DNA from: JAAYJR01 sp964611525
GTDB taxonomy: Bacteria > Bacteroidota > Bacteroidia > Bacteroidales > Prolixibacteraceae
DNA: 38,657 bases
Assembly: GCA_964611525.1 (NCBI GenBank)
Contig: CAZTAL010000114.1
Span: 1-38,657, forward strand
Direction of reading: 5' to 3'
Shown here in pieces: positions 7,679-15,866 of the stretch. Numbering within the stretch: position 1 is the stretch's first letter; the number at the start of each line of letters is the position of its first letter. The notes beneath the pieces are model-generated. The model had not been told where the DNA came from. It searched no databases and saw nothing but the letters and a program-made list of their open reading frames with translations. Made by a program: the position numbers and the translations under genes.

Positions 7679-8380
7679 ATGAATGTATTGTCACGCATTT
7701 TTGATGATTTTACAGAACTGTTTTATCCCGCTCTTTGCATCACCTGCGGAGAACGACTGATTTCAAAGGAAAAGTATTTATGCATGAACTGCAGGGCTGA
7801 CTTACCTGTTACCAATTTTCATTTGTATCCGGATAATAATGTAGCCCAACTTTTTTGGGGAAGGGTAATAATTGAAAATGCCACCTCACTATTTTATTAT
7901 AAAAAAGGAAGCAGATACCAGAAATTGATTCATCTTATTAAATATCGGGGAATGAAAGAGCTGGGTTTTGAATTTGGGAAACATTTGGGGGCGGTTCTTT
8001 CAGAATCAAAAAATTTTACTTCTGCCGATCTGATTATCCCTGTCCCTCTTCATCCGAAAAAGAAAAAAAAGAGGGGATACAATCAAAGTGAATATATTGC
8101 AGGTGGTGTGGCAAATATTTTAAAAAAACCGGTTTCTGTAAATAATTTATGCCGTAAAATATATTCCCCGTCCCAGACAAGAAAAAACCGGTTCGAAAGA
8201 TGGCAGAATGTTGAAAAAATTTTTATTGTCAATAATCCTGATGAACTTCATAATAAACATATATTATTGCTGGATGATGTAGTAACAACAGGTTCAACAC
8301 TTGAAGCATGCGCATCTGAAATTTTAAAGGGTTCAAACACAAAAGTCAGCATAGCTACTCTTGCCTATGCTGATCTTTAG
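7679..8380 (+). CDS. comF: ComF-family phosphoribosyltransferase-like protein
   Basis: A 233-residue ComF/GntX-type protein. The N-terminus has a four-cysteine zinc-ribbon-like cluster (C20, C23, C35, C38), followed by a type I phosphoribosyltransferase fold with the RGYNQS motif and the PRPP-binding loop ILLLDDVVTTGSTLEAC near residues 196-212. In naturally competent bacteria ComF helps import or process single-stranded DNA; in others its role is unsettled. It stands alone here, divergent from the fusion gene and ending one base before the convergent ubiX stop. Length is typical, and the ATG at 7679 gives the expected N-terminus before the cysteines. Confidence 0.9.
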   Translation: MNVLSRIFDDFTELFYPALCITCGERLISKEKYLCMNCRADLPVTNFHLYPDNNVAQLFWGRVIIENATSLFYYKKGSRYQKLIHLIKYRGMKELGFEFGKHLGAVLSESKNFTSADLIIPVPLHPKKKKKRGYNQSEYIAGGVANILKKPVSVNNLCRKIYSPSQTRKNRFERWQNVEKIFIVNNPDELHNKHILLLDDVVTTGSTLEACASEILKGSNTKVSIATLAYADL

Positions 8381-8381
8381 C

Positions 8382-8948
8382 TTATAAATTGCTACCCCAG
8401 CAATAAGAAATAATTCTGAAACCGGCCAGTATTAATATACGGTCTACAACTGTCCACGCAAGTTGTTCTATTGTTTTTGGTTTGCTATAAAATGAAGGAC
8501 TTGCCGGACAAATAATTCCTCCCGCAAGGTTAATTGTTTCCATGTTCTTAATGTGAATCAGGTTATAAGGTGTCTCACGCGGAACCAAAATAAGCTTCCT
8601 CCCCTCCTTTAATATAACATCAGCAGCACGTGTAACTAAATCATTAGAGGTTCCGGAGGCAATCCTGCCAAGAGTACCCATAGAACAGGGGCATATTATA
8701 AGAGTATCAAAATCCGAGGAACCGGAGGCATAAGGGGCATAAAAATCATCTTTATCATATAAACGGAATGGATAAACCGGATCAAACTCATCATTAATCT
8801 CATATCTCCATATATCTTTAGCATTGTCCGAAAAAATTACCCCCACTTCTTCTATCTGTTCTTTTATCTTCAGCAACTTATTAAATAGTAATTTTGTATA
8901 AATAGTACCACTGGCACCCGTTACTGCAATAATGATCTTTCGTTTCAT
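8382..8948 (-). CDS. ubiX: Flavin prenyltransferase UbiX
   Basis: A 188-residue UbiX/Pad1-family enzyme. It joins dimethylallyl phosphate to FMN to make prenylated FMN, the cofactor of UbiD-type decarboxylases (here probably for quinone synthesis). Visible marks are the N-terminal flavoprotein motif IIAVTGASGTIY, CSMGTLGRIASGTSNDLVTRAADV (the conserved S/T-rich flavin site), the LVPRETP motif and the closing hydrophobic WTVVDRILILAG. Length fits the family. It lies 13 bp downstream of the beta-barrel gene on the same strand, so they may share a transcript. No ubiD is in the window. Confidence 0.94.
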   Translation of the reverse strand: MKRKIIIAVTGASGTIYTKLLFNKLLKIKEQIEEVGVIFSDNAKDIWRYEINDEFDPVYPFRLYDKDDFYAPYASGSSDFDTLIICPCSMGTLGRIASGTSNDLVTRAADVILKEGRKLILVPRETPYNLIHIKNMETINLAGGIICPASPSFYSKPKTIEQLAWTVVDRILILAGFRIISYCWGSNL

Positions 8949-8961
8949 ATATATATATTAA

Positions 8962-9582
8962 TTAATTACCGAGACGGTAATATAAAGCAAGGGAAATAAC
9001 ATTATTGAACTGATTATTCAGCCAATAGTAAGTAGTAGCATCTTCCCCCGGCTGTCCCCGCACCGGATTCACAGAATATGCCAGCCTTAGATCAAGCTTT
9101 AACCTGTCAAGCATATCAAACTGAAATCCTATGAAAGGCTGCAAATCAAGATTGTTAAAAGCATGTATGTCTTCAGGTGGAAATTCGCCGTATTCATCAA
9201 ATTCTTTACCATGAACAAGATATCCGGCCGAAATGCCGGCCAGCACCGTTGTCCTGTCACTTGTGCGAAAACCCGCGAATAAAGGTAAATCAATATATCC
9301 AAGTCGCATAATATATTTTTGAGGATCAGGATCTTTTGGTTTTATCCGTTTACGTGAGCCTTTCTGAGAATATTTTATTTCCATGCCAGCAAAAACAGCC
9401 GGAACTATATCGGTCTGCACAAAAAATCCTGCCAATATACCTGGTTTATGATATCCATCTATTCCGTCGCCTGTTACCTGACTGGCATTAAATCCAGCCA
9501 ATACTCCCCCTTCAAAACGTTGTGCTGATACCCATTGGGGTAGTAAAACAAACAATATAAAAATTACAATATTTTTAATCAT
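8962..9582 (-). CDS. PorT-like outer-membrane beta-barrel protein
   Basis: A small outer-membrane beta-barrel protein of the PorT/OMP_b-brl_2 type common in Bacteroidota. The reading frame is open further upstream to 9648, but the ATG at 9582 is preferred because it gives a clean signal peptide (MIKNIVIFILFVLLPQWVSAQ) with AQ at the cleavage site; this makes 206 residues. The mature part starts with GGVLAGFNASQVTGDG, the usual opening of these barrels, then alternating amphipathic strands (YIDLPLFAGFRT, LDLQPFIGFQF), ending in SLALYYRLGN. The specific role is unknown, and family membership does not by itself imply a part in T9SS. It may be co-transcribed with ubiX. Confidence 0.82.
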   Translation of the reverse strand: MIKNIVIFILFVLLPQWVSAQRFEGGVLAGFNASQVTGDGIDGYHKPGILAGFFVQTDIVPAVFAGMEIKYSQKGSRKRIKPKDPDPQKYIMRLGYIDLPLFAGFRTSDRTTVLAGISAGYLVHGKEFDEYGEFPPEDIHAFNNLDLQPFIGFQFDMLDRLKLDLRLAYSVNPVRGQPGEDATTYYWLNNQFNNVISLALYYRLGN

Positions 9583-9857
9583 TTTATCAAAATTTTTAAT
9601 TTCGGCCTGATATTTTATATCCTTTAAGCTTAATCTATCTAATTCCAATGGCTCCTCTGGCTTACAAAAAATTATTTACCAGACCCCTTATCAAACAGAT
9701 TAACACTCAATTTAAAGATTCAGGTTTAAAGATAAACTAAAATATGAAAAAATAATCGGATACTTATAACCAATTTATTATTGTCGAATTGCTTCTTTCT
9801 TTATAAATTATTTTTCATCACTTCATATTTTACTGATGATTCTCAATTCAAAATTCA

Positions 9858-9865
9858 TAAATTTG
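9858..9865 (+). promoter_or_regulatory. Candidate -7 box for dnaG
   Basis: TAAATTTG is a perfect TAnnTTTG match ending seven bases before the GTG start of dnaG. If used, transcription would begin almost at the start codon, giving a leaderless or very short-leader mRNA. The -33 element is weak. The rest of the gap back to 9582 (290 bp) shows only AT-rich sequence. Confidence 0.4.
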
Positions 9866-9872
9866 TAAAATT

Positions 9873-11825
9873 GTGATCGATCATTCAACTATAGAACAAA
9901 TTCTTGATGCAGCAGACATTGCCGACGTCATTTCTGATTTTGTGACCTTGAAACGCAGAGGGGTCAACATGATAGGCCTTTGTCCCTTCCACAACGAAAA
10001 AACTCCTTCATTCACTGTATCTCCCTCGAAAGGAATCTTTAAATGCTTCGGATGCGGTAAAGGGGGAAATGTTGTAAATTTTATTATGGAACACGAAAGC
10101 CTGAGTTATCCTGAGGCACTTAAATGGCTGGCCCGTAAATATAACATAGAAGTTATAGAAGAAGAGGAAACCGAGGAACAAAAGCAACTTAAAGACGACC
10201 GCGAAAGCCTGATGATAGTATCAGCTTTTGCCCAAAAATATTTTTACCGCACCCTGTGGGAAGAAAGTGAGGGAAGGACAATAGGACTGAATTATTTCAG
10301 GGAACGGGGATTCAGAGAAGATATATTAAAAAAATTTGATGTGGGATACGCACCTGACGGGAAAGCACCTTTTACGGAAGCGGCACAAAAACAGGGCTAC
10401 AAGATGAAGTTCCTCGAAAAAACGGGACTCACTATAAAACGAGACAACTGGATACGTGATAGATTCGCGGGAAGAATAATGTTCCCTATACATAATCTTG
10501 CAGGTAGAATTATTGCTTTTGGCGGACGAACTCTGAAAGAGGATAACAATACTGCAAAATACCTCAATTCACCGGAATCTGAAATATACAGTAAAAGTAA
10601 AATTCTCTACGGTATTTTTCAGGCTAAACGGGAAATGGCTTATGCTGAAAAAGCTTACTTGGTAGAAGGTTATACCGATGTGCTTTCATTACACCAGGCA
10701 AACATTACAAATGTTGTTGCCTCATCAGGAACATCTCTTACTACCGACCAGATAAGACTAATCAGAAGATTCACAAATAACATTACTATTATTTTTGATG
10801 GCGATGAAGCAGGTATTAAAGCATCTCTAAGAGGTATTGATCTGGTACTCAAAGAAGGCATGAACGTAAAAGTGTTGCTCCTTCCTGATGGTGAGGATCC
10901 TGATTCATTTGCAAAAAAAACCGGTGCTAACGGATTTCAGGAATATCTTAGTAAAAACGAAACTGACTTTATTGAATTTAAAAGCCGTCTTCTTTTAAAA
11001 GAGGCAAGTAATGATCCTATTGCCAAAGCACGCCTTATTACCAATGTTATACAGTCAGTTGCCATAATACCCGACACAGTTACCCGCTCGGTATATATAA
11101 AGGAATGCAGTAAACTACTGGGTGTAGGAGAGGATATATTGTACAACGAAGTAAGAAAACAAAAAAAGAAGCATAGTGATGAATTCAGGAAAAAAGAATT
11201 GCACTACCGGTCAAAAACAAGCGCTAATTCAAAACCCCATGACCAGCCAGTGGAAAAAGAGTCCGCCGGCTTATTAATAGAAGAACTAGAGTTCTTGCGA
11301 TTTCTTTTAAAACATTGTAATACAAAAATTTTCGAAAAAAAAGAAAAAAATTCCAGCGAATTACATAAAATAAAAGTCGGTGAATACATGATTGAACAGC
11401 TGGAAAAAGATGATCTTATACCTGAAAATGAACTCTTTCGCCGAATCTTCTACGAGGTTAAAAATAATCTTAAAAATAAGCAATTTAATCCATGGAAATA
11501 TTTTATTTATCACTCTGATTCAAGTATAAGCAAGATGGCTACCGATTTGCTGTCGGAAAAATTTATCGAAAGCAGGCGATGGGCTAAAGCAGGTGCTTTT
11601 ACAGAAAAAGAAGAAGAGATACTTGATTTTCTGGTGCCACGTATAATATATGAATTTAAACTTAGAAAAATTCAAATTATGCTGACTGAAATTGAGAAGG
11701 CAATTAATTTTGCTTCTAAAAATAACAATTTTGAGCGTGTTATCGAAGAACAATCAAAATATATTAACCTGAAAAAGGTAGAAAAAATTTTATCTGACAA
11801 ACTCGGTAACAGGACTATTATTTAA
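9873..11825 (+). CDS. dnaG: DNA primase
   Basis: Bacterial replicative primase of 650 residues, making RNA primers at the fork with the DnaB helicase. The CHC2 zinc-binding domain is intact (C37, H40, C58, C61 within CPFH and CFGCG). The RNA polymerase basic domain follows, then the Toprim domain with the catalytic Glu E265 (LVEGYTDV) and the metal-binding D309-G-D311 (IIFDGDEAG). The C-terminal quarter is the less conserved helicase-interacting region. The start is a GTG: it gives the family-typical MIDHSTIEQILDAADI, and no ATG is available at the right place. The stop codon TAA is followed immediately by the ATG of the SDR gene, suggesting translational coupling. Confidence 0.97.
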   Translation: MIDHSTIEQILDAADIADVISDFVTLKRRGVNMIGLCPFHNEKTPSFTVSPSKGIFKCFGCGKGGNVVNFIMEHESLSYPEALKWLARKYNIEVIEEEETEEQKQLKDDRESLMIVSAFAQKYFYRTLWEESEGRTIGLNYFRERGFREDILKKFDVGYAPDGKAPFTEAAQKQGYKMKFLEKTGLTIKRDNWIRDRFAGRIMFPIHNLAGRIIAFGGRTLKEDNNTAKYLNSPESEIYSKSKILYGIFQAKREMAYAEKAYLVEGYTDVLSLHQANITNVVASSGTSLTTDQIRLIRRFTNNITIIFDGDEAGIKASLRGIDLVLKEGMNVKVLLLPDGEDPDSFAKKTGANGFQEYLSKNETDFIEFKSRLLLKEASNDPIAKARLITNVIQSVAIIPDTVTRSVYIKECSKLLGVGEDILYNEVRKQKKKHSDEFRKKELHYRSKTSANSKPHDQPVEKESAGLLIEELEFLRFLLKHCNTKIFEKKEKNSSELHKIKVGEYMIEQLEKDDLIPENELFRRIFYEVKNNLKNKQFNPWKYFIYHSDSSISKMATDLLSEKFIESRRWAKAGAFTEKEEEILDFLVPRIIYEFKLRKIQIMLTEIEKAINFASKNNNFERVIEEQSKYINLKKVEKILSDKLGNRTII

Positions 11826-12881
11826 ATGATTAATATTGAACAAAAAAAAAATATAATATTTATTACAGGCGGAACAGGATTGATCGGTTCTCATTTATTA
11901 TACAAACTGGCTTCTTCCGGGCGGAAAATCAAAGCACTAAGACGGGAAAAAAGTAGTATCCTGAGGGTGAAAAAAGTATTTTCATATTATTCCGAAAAAT
12001 CCAATGCATTGTTCAGACAAATTGAATGGGTGGAGGGAGATATACTCGATTATTTTACCCTAGAAAGATTATTAAAAGATGTAAATGAAGTATTTCACTG
12101 TGCAGCCACTGTCTCCTTTGATCCGAAAGACAGCGACAAAATGATGCATAACAATATAGCCGGAACCGCCAATATCGTAAATGCATCTCTTGAAAATAAA
12201 ATATCAAAATTTTGTCATGTCAGCTCTGTGGCAGCAATAGGAAACGAATCCGGCAATTACATGGTAAATGAGGAAACCGGTTGGATCTACTCAAAAAAAG
12301 CCACAGCCTATTCCAAAAGCAAATTCTTTTCCGAAACAGAGGTATGGAGGGGAATTGAAGAAGGATTAAACGCCATAATAATTAATCCATCTATTGTATT
12401 AGGTCCCGGCGATTGGAATTCAGGAAGTTGTAGGTTTTTTCATACTATTTGGAAGGGAATGAGATTTTATACTAAAGGAGTAACTGGTTTTGTTGATGTA
12501 AGAGATGTTGTACAAGCCATGTTTTTATTGATGAATGACAATAATTTCAATAGATGTAAAAATAAAAGATTTCTTCTGAACTCTGAAAATTTGAGTTATA
12601 AAACATTATTTACACTGATAGCAGATAATTTGGAAAAACCAATACCGACAATCTATATTTCAAATTTTCTTTTGGCTATAATATGGAGAGCAATTGCCTT
12701 TTATAGCAGAGTCACAAGAAAACCTCCTGTAATCACCCACGAAACAGCCTCAGCCTCAAATACCGTTAAAAAATTTGATGGTAGCAAGATTACAAAATTT
12801 GTTGATTTTGAATATATTCCAGTGAATAAATCAATATACCACACCGCTTCAATCCTTAAAAAGGAAATGCAAAATTCATAA
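11826..12881 (+). CDS. NAD-dependent epimerase/dehydratase-family (extended SDR) protein
   Basis: A 351-residue extended short-chain dehydrogenase/reductase. The nucleotide-binding motif TGGTGLIGSHLL (GxxGxxG) is at about residues 15-26, the NAD-stabilising HCAATVSFDP near 92, the catalytic Tyr-x-x-x-Lys as AYSKSK near 160, and NPSIVLGPGDW follows. The overall pattern resembles dihydroflavonol-reductase-like or 3-beta-HSD-like members. The substrate cannot be assigned. It abuts dnaG with no intergenic base and is probably co-transcribed with it. The C-terminal part includes a hydrophobic segment (ISNFLLAIIWRAIAFY) that could contact the membrane. Confidence 0.88.
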   Translation: MINIEQKKNIIFITGGTGLIGSHLLYKLASSGRKIKALRREKSSILRVKKVFSYYSEKSNALFRQIEWVEGDILDYFTLERLLKDVNEVFHCAATVSFDPKDSDKMMHNNIAGTANIVNASLENKISKFCHVSSVAAIGNESGNYMVNEETGWIYSKKATAYSKSKFFSETEVWRGIEEGLNAIIINPSIVLGPGDWNSGSCRFFHTIWKGMRFYTKGVTGFVDVRDVVQAMFLLMNDNNFNRCKNKRFLLNSENLSYKTLFTLIADNLEKPIPTIYISNFLLAIIWRAIAFYSRVTRKPPVITHETASASNTVKKFDGSKITKFVDFEYIPVNKSIYHTASILKKEMQNS

Positions 12882-12906
12882 AATCTTTTATTACTATTCT
12901 CTTATG

Positions 12907-12939
12907 TAACTTCTTTTTTCTTTTTCTTAAGTTATTTTT
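12907..12939 (+). terminator. Weak candidate terminator after the SDR gene
   Basis: A six-base stem TAACTT (12907-12912) with AAGTTA (12929-12934) is followed by five T residues, in the 119-bp gap between two convergent genes. The stem is AT-only with a long loop, so stability is doubtful. Position is the main support. Confidence 0.25.
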
Positions 12940-13000
12940 CTTTGGGCTATATTGCCAGATAATTATAGACTAAAAAATCTGTTACTTATTGTATACTTTC

Positions 13001-14098
13001 TCAGGCATGAAAAACAAGGAGGGGAGTCTTTGTATGAAAGACCATCTTGCGGGCAATACTTGGATTGAAAAGCCTTGAAATCATATTCCGCTTATGCGTA
13101 GTCAGCGATAACACATCAATATTTTCGTCAACAATAAATTTTTCCAGTGTCTGTAAAATATCATCACCAACAACTAAACGGCATTCAAAATATTTATCAC
13201 CATATTTACTATTAAATATATCCTTCATCCCGTTAAGTTTAGCATTATCCCAGTCACTGCTTTCTTTTCTACCTACATGAACACAAAACACTTTTACATT
13301 AAAAGGTTTCATTAACTCTGTAAGTTTATCCATAACCGCGAAATCTTTTTCATCAAAATTGGTAGCATACAATACTTTTTTAAATTCAGAAACCTCTTTT
13401 TCAGGTGATTCTTCCGGTATAACCAGCACCGGTACCGTTGCATTATATATTATATCGGCTGTTACACTGCCCAGAACTATTCCTGCTTTACCGCCGGTTC
13501 CCATAACGATTAAATTCGAACTATTTTTGTCTGCATAAGCCAGAATATCCTCATCAGGATATCCTGATTTGATAATAAACTCTGTCTCCACTTCTTCCCA
13601 TTTTGATTGTCCTATCTCCTGAACCATGCTGGTAATAAATTTTGCAAAATTTTCATTAGCAATTTTTTCAGCATCATCCATTCTGGATAAAAGTGAAGAA
13701 TCATATACATAAACATCAGCATATGGTACCGAATGAACTACCGGATTTATATAACAATGCATAAAAACAAGTTTTAAATTTAAATGCCTTGCAATATTAA
13801 AAGCCATTTTACAGGCAGAAAATGAAACCGGTGAAAAATCGACAGGTGCAAGCACGTGCTGATCAATTTTTTGTTCCTCCTCCTTTGAAACAAGTCTTTT
13901 GCCGAGAAATTCCTCAAGAACGGGAACGGCCTTATGCATATCCTCTTCGGATATTTTTACCTCTACAGACATAGCTGAGCCTTCCATCAGATTAATATCT
14001 TCCAGTTTACATTCAATTCCCTTTGCCTTAAACCGTATCTTCAGATTTTGAGCTTTGGAATATGGCAGGGTCACAATGGTAACCATTCTTTCTGTCAT
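13001..14098 (-). CDS. Tandem universal stress protein with N-terminal DUF2007-like domain
   Basis: A 365-residue cytoplasmic protein. Residues about 83-228 form a UspA domain (HVLAPVDFSPVSFSACKMAFNIA at its start) with a nucleotide-binding-type loop, VMGTGGKAGIVLGSVT, ending in VPVLVIPE. Residues about 238-365 are a second, more degenerate Usp domain ending in KTPLLVFHA. The first 75 residues are not Usp: they resemble the small DUF2007 'putative signal-transducing' domain (MVTIVTLPYSKAQNLKIRFKAKGIECK, then a LEEFLG helix). This is inferred from pattern only. Usp proteins are linked to stress survival and often bind ATP. It is monocistronic by appearance. A second in-frame Met at residue 5 is a possible alternative start. 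Confidence 0.85.
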   Translation of the reverse strand: MTERMVTIVTLPYSKAQNLKIRFKAKGIECKLEDINLMEGSAMSVEVKISEEDMHKAVPVLEEFLGKRLVSKEEEQKIDQHVLAPVDFSPVSFSACKMAFNIARHLNLKLVFMHCYINPVVHSVPYADVYVYDSSLLSRMDDAEKIANENFAKFITSMVQEIGQSKWEEVETEFIIKSGYPDEDILAYADKNSSNLIVMGTGGKAGIVLGSVTADIIYNATVPVLVIPEESPEKEVSEFKKVLYATNFDEKDFAVMDKLTELMKPFNVKVFCVHVGRKESSDWDNAKLNGMKDIFNSKYGDKYFECRLVVGDDILQTLEKFIVDENIDVLSLTTHKRNMISRLFNPSIARKMVFHTKTPLLVFHA

Positions 14099-14423
14099 AT
14101 GTTTAAAATTTTGTAATTATTTGTAAATAATTTAATTAAAAATCTAATAACGCATGCGATCCATTTATTTATATAATTCAGGCGAAAAACTTCATTAATA
14201 TATATTCTTTATCAATCATTCTTCTTTGATATATTTTTCGTTTCAAAGAACATACTGTAACCAGATAATTCCCAACCTATATAATAATATAGTTTCTATT
14301 ACTTTATTCGTTATAAGCGTACAATATGTTTCATTTCTCCGACCAAAAAATATTAAATCTAAATATCTAAAATAGGATATTAAATGAATTAAGAGGTGTC
14401 AAAAAATAAGAGTTGATAATTTA
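14099..14423. other. Gene-free AT-rich stretch between usp and metK
   Basis: These 325 bases lie downstream of metK and upstream of the usp gene, both minus strand. No gene, tRNA or convincing terminator is visible. Near 14354-14378 there is a weak relative of the CCTAAAAATCTAAAATG motif found around 3.8-5.9 kb. It should hold the usp promoter, but no perfect TAnnTTTG box was found on that strand close to the start. Confidence 0.5.
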
Positions 14424-15677
14424 TCATGTTCCTAAAACTTCCCTGATCTTTTCAACAAAATCAAGTTTTTCCCATGTAAAAAGCTCCATATCTAATTCAA
14501 CCTTACCCTGATAGGGGGATTCAAATTTTTTTATAACCTTAACCGGACTTCTGCCCATATGACCATATGTAGCTGTTTCAAGATAAATAGGATTTCGAAG
14601 TTTTAATCGTTCTTCTATTGCTGCCGGACGCAAATCAAAAATAGATTTTACCTTTCCGGAAATCTGAGCATTTGAGAGATTAACATTTTTTTTACCGTAA
14701 GTGTCAATAAAAACTCCTACCGGCTCAGCAACTCCAATGGCATAAGCCAGTTGAACAAGTATTTCATCTGCCACGCCTGCCGCTACAAGATTTTTTGCAA
14801 TATGACGTGCAGCATAAGCACCAGAACGGTCAACTTTTGAAGGATCCTTTCCCGAGAAAGCACCTCCTCCATGTGCTCCCCTCCCACCGTAAGTATCCAC
14901 AATAATTTTCCTGCCGGTAACTCCGGTATCGCCGTGGGGACCACCAATTACAAATTTACCGGTCGGATTGACATGATATATAATATTGTTATCGAAAAAC
15001 TGCCGGACTCGTTCGGGAAGTTTTGTCTTAACCCTTGGAATCAAATAATTAATGACATCTTGTTTAATCTTTTTCATCATAGACTCATCTGAATCAAATT
15101 CATCATGCTGAGTCGAAACTACTATCGTATGAATTCTCAAAGGCAAATTATTATCTGAATATTCAACTGTAACCTGCGATTTAGAGTCAGGCCGCAAATA
15201 TTTCATAATCTTACCTTCCCGACGTATAGCAGCAAGTTCTTTGAGAATTTCATGAGACAACTCGAGTGCCAAAGGCATGTAATTATCAGTATCCTTACAT
15301 GCATATCCAAACATCATTCCCTGATCACCGGCTCCCTGTTCATTCTTATCAGCCTTGTTCACTCCCCTGGAGATATCAGGACTTTGTTCATGAATAGCCA
15401 CAAGTACACCGCAGGAATCACCTTCAAAACGATAAGCACCCTTAGTATATCCGATATTATTAATCACACGTCTGGCAACTTCCTGAACATCAACATACAT
15501 TGTTGATTTCACTTCACCGGCAACAATTACTTGTCCTGTTGTTACCATAGTTTCAATTGCAACTCTTGATTTATTGTCAAAAGCCATAAATTCATCAAGA
15601 AGGGCATCTGATATCTGATCAGAAATTTTATCAGGGTGACCCTCTGAAACAGATTCACTAGTAAATAAATAACTCAT
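14424..15677 (-). CDS. metK: S-adenosylmethionine synthetase
   Basis: Makes S-adenosylmethionine from methionine and ATP in the cytoplasm. The reading frame extends upstream to 15770, but the ATG at 15677 is chosen because it gives the family-typical N-terminus MSYLFTSESVSEGHPDKISD and 417 residues; the extra upstream residues look like translated leader. Family marks: SEGHPDKISDQISDALLD (H14, D16, K17), GAGDQGMMFGYA, and the glycine-rich loop GGGAFSGKDPSKVDRSGAYAAR. The 189-bp leader between gldA and metK holds a probable SAM-II riboswitch, which would repress the gene when SAM is abundant. It is encoded on the same strand as gldA but is likely its own unit. Confidence 0.97.
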   Translation of the reverse strand: MSYLFTSESVSEGHPDKISDQISDALLDEFMAFDNKSRVAIETMVTTGQVIVAGEVKSTMYVDVQEVARRVINNIGYTKGAYRFEGDSCGVLVAIHEQSPDISRGVNKADKNEQGAGDQGMMFGYACKDTDNYMPLALELSHEILKELAAIRREGKIMKYLRPDSKSQVTVEYSDNNLPLRIHTIVVSTQHDEFDSDESMMKKIKQDVINYLIPRVKTKLPERVRQFFDNNIIYHVNPTGKFVIGGPHGDTGVTGRKIIVDTYGGRGAHGGGAFSGKDPSKVDRSGAYAARHIAKNLVAAGVADEILVQLAYAIGVAEPVGVFIDTYGKKNVNLSNAQISGKVKSIFDLRPAAIEERLKLRNPIYLETATYGHMGRSPVKVIKKFESPYQGKVELDMELFTWEKLDFVEKIREVLGT

Positions 15678-15690
15678 AATTAACGATATT

Positions 15691-15709
15691 TGCTGAAATA
15701 CACTCAGCA
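15691..15709 (-). promoter_or_regulatory. Hairpin in metK leader, possible expression platform
   Basis: On the minus strand TGCTGA and TCAGCA pair perfectly around a seven-base loop, 13 bases before the metK ATG. It lies in the stretch between the riboswitch aptamer and the start codon. It could modulate ribosome access, but no alternative pairing with the aptamer is obvious by eye. Confidence 0.35.
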
Positions 15710-15769
15710 CGTTTAACAAAATATAAAAAAGCTGCGGGATATTAGGGATTGAAGTGGTTGAAAAAAGCA

Positions 15770-15825
15770 TGATTGCTTTAGCATTTTTTCATGTGGTTGC
15801 AATCAATCTCAAATCTTTCCACGTA
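15770..15825 (-). ncRNA. Probable SAM-II riboswitch upstream of metK
   Basis: On the minus strand the metK leader shows the SAM-II (SAM_alpha) layout. The P1 arms are GTGG (15822-15819) and CCAC (15796-15793). Between them is a loop containing GATTTGA and then GATTGATTGC. Downstream come AAAAAATGCTAAA and GCAATC (15776-15771). GCAATC is complementary to GATTGC in the loop (15804-15799), which makes the H-type pseudoknot expected of this class. GATTTGA, ATTGCAA and GCTAAA are the conserved strings known from SAM-II aptamers. Its place before a SAM-synthesis gene fits feedback control. A TACTTTTA box just upstream (15840-15833) is a near-match to the -7 consensus and would start the RNA right before the aptamer. 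The assignment is by eye; a covariance-model search would settle it. Confidence 0.8.
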
Positions 15826-15866
15826 GCGGGGTTAAAAGTAACATTTTTAAATGAAATAAAAAAATT

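Noticed and set aside
15678..15770. Upstream in-frame extension of metK
   Set aside because: The extra 31 residues precede the invariant MetK N-terminus and are best read as untranslated leader downstream of the riboswitch.
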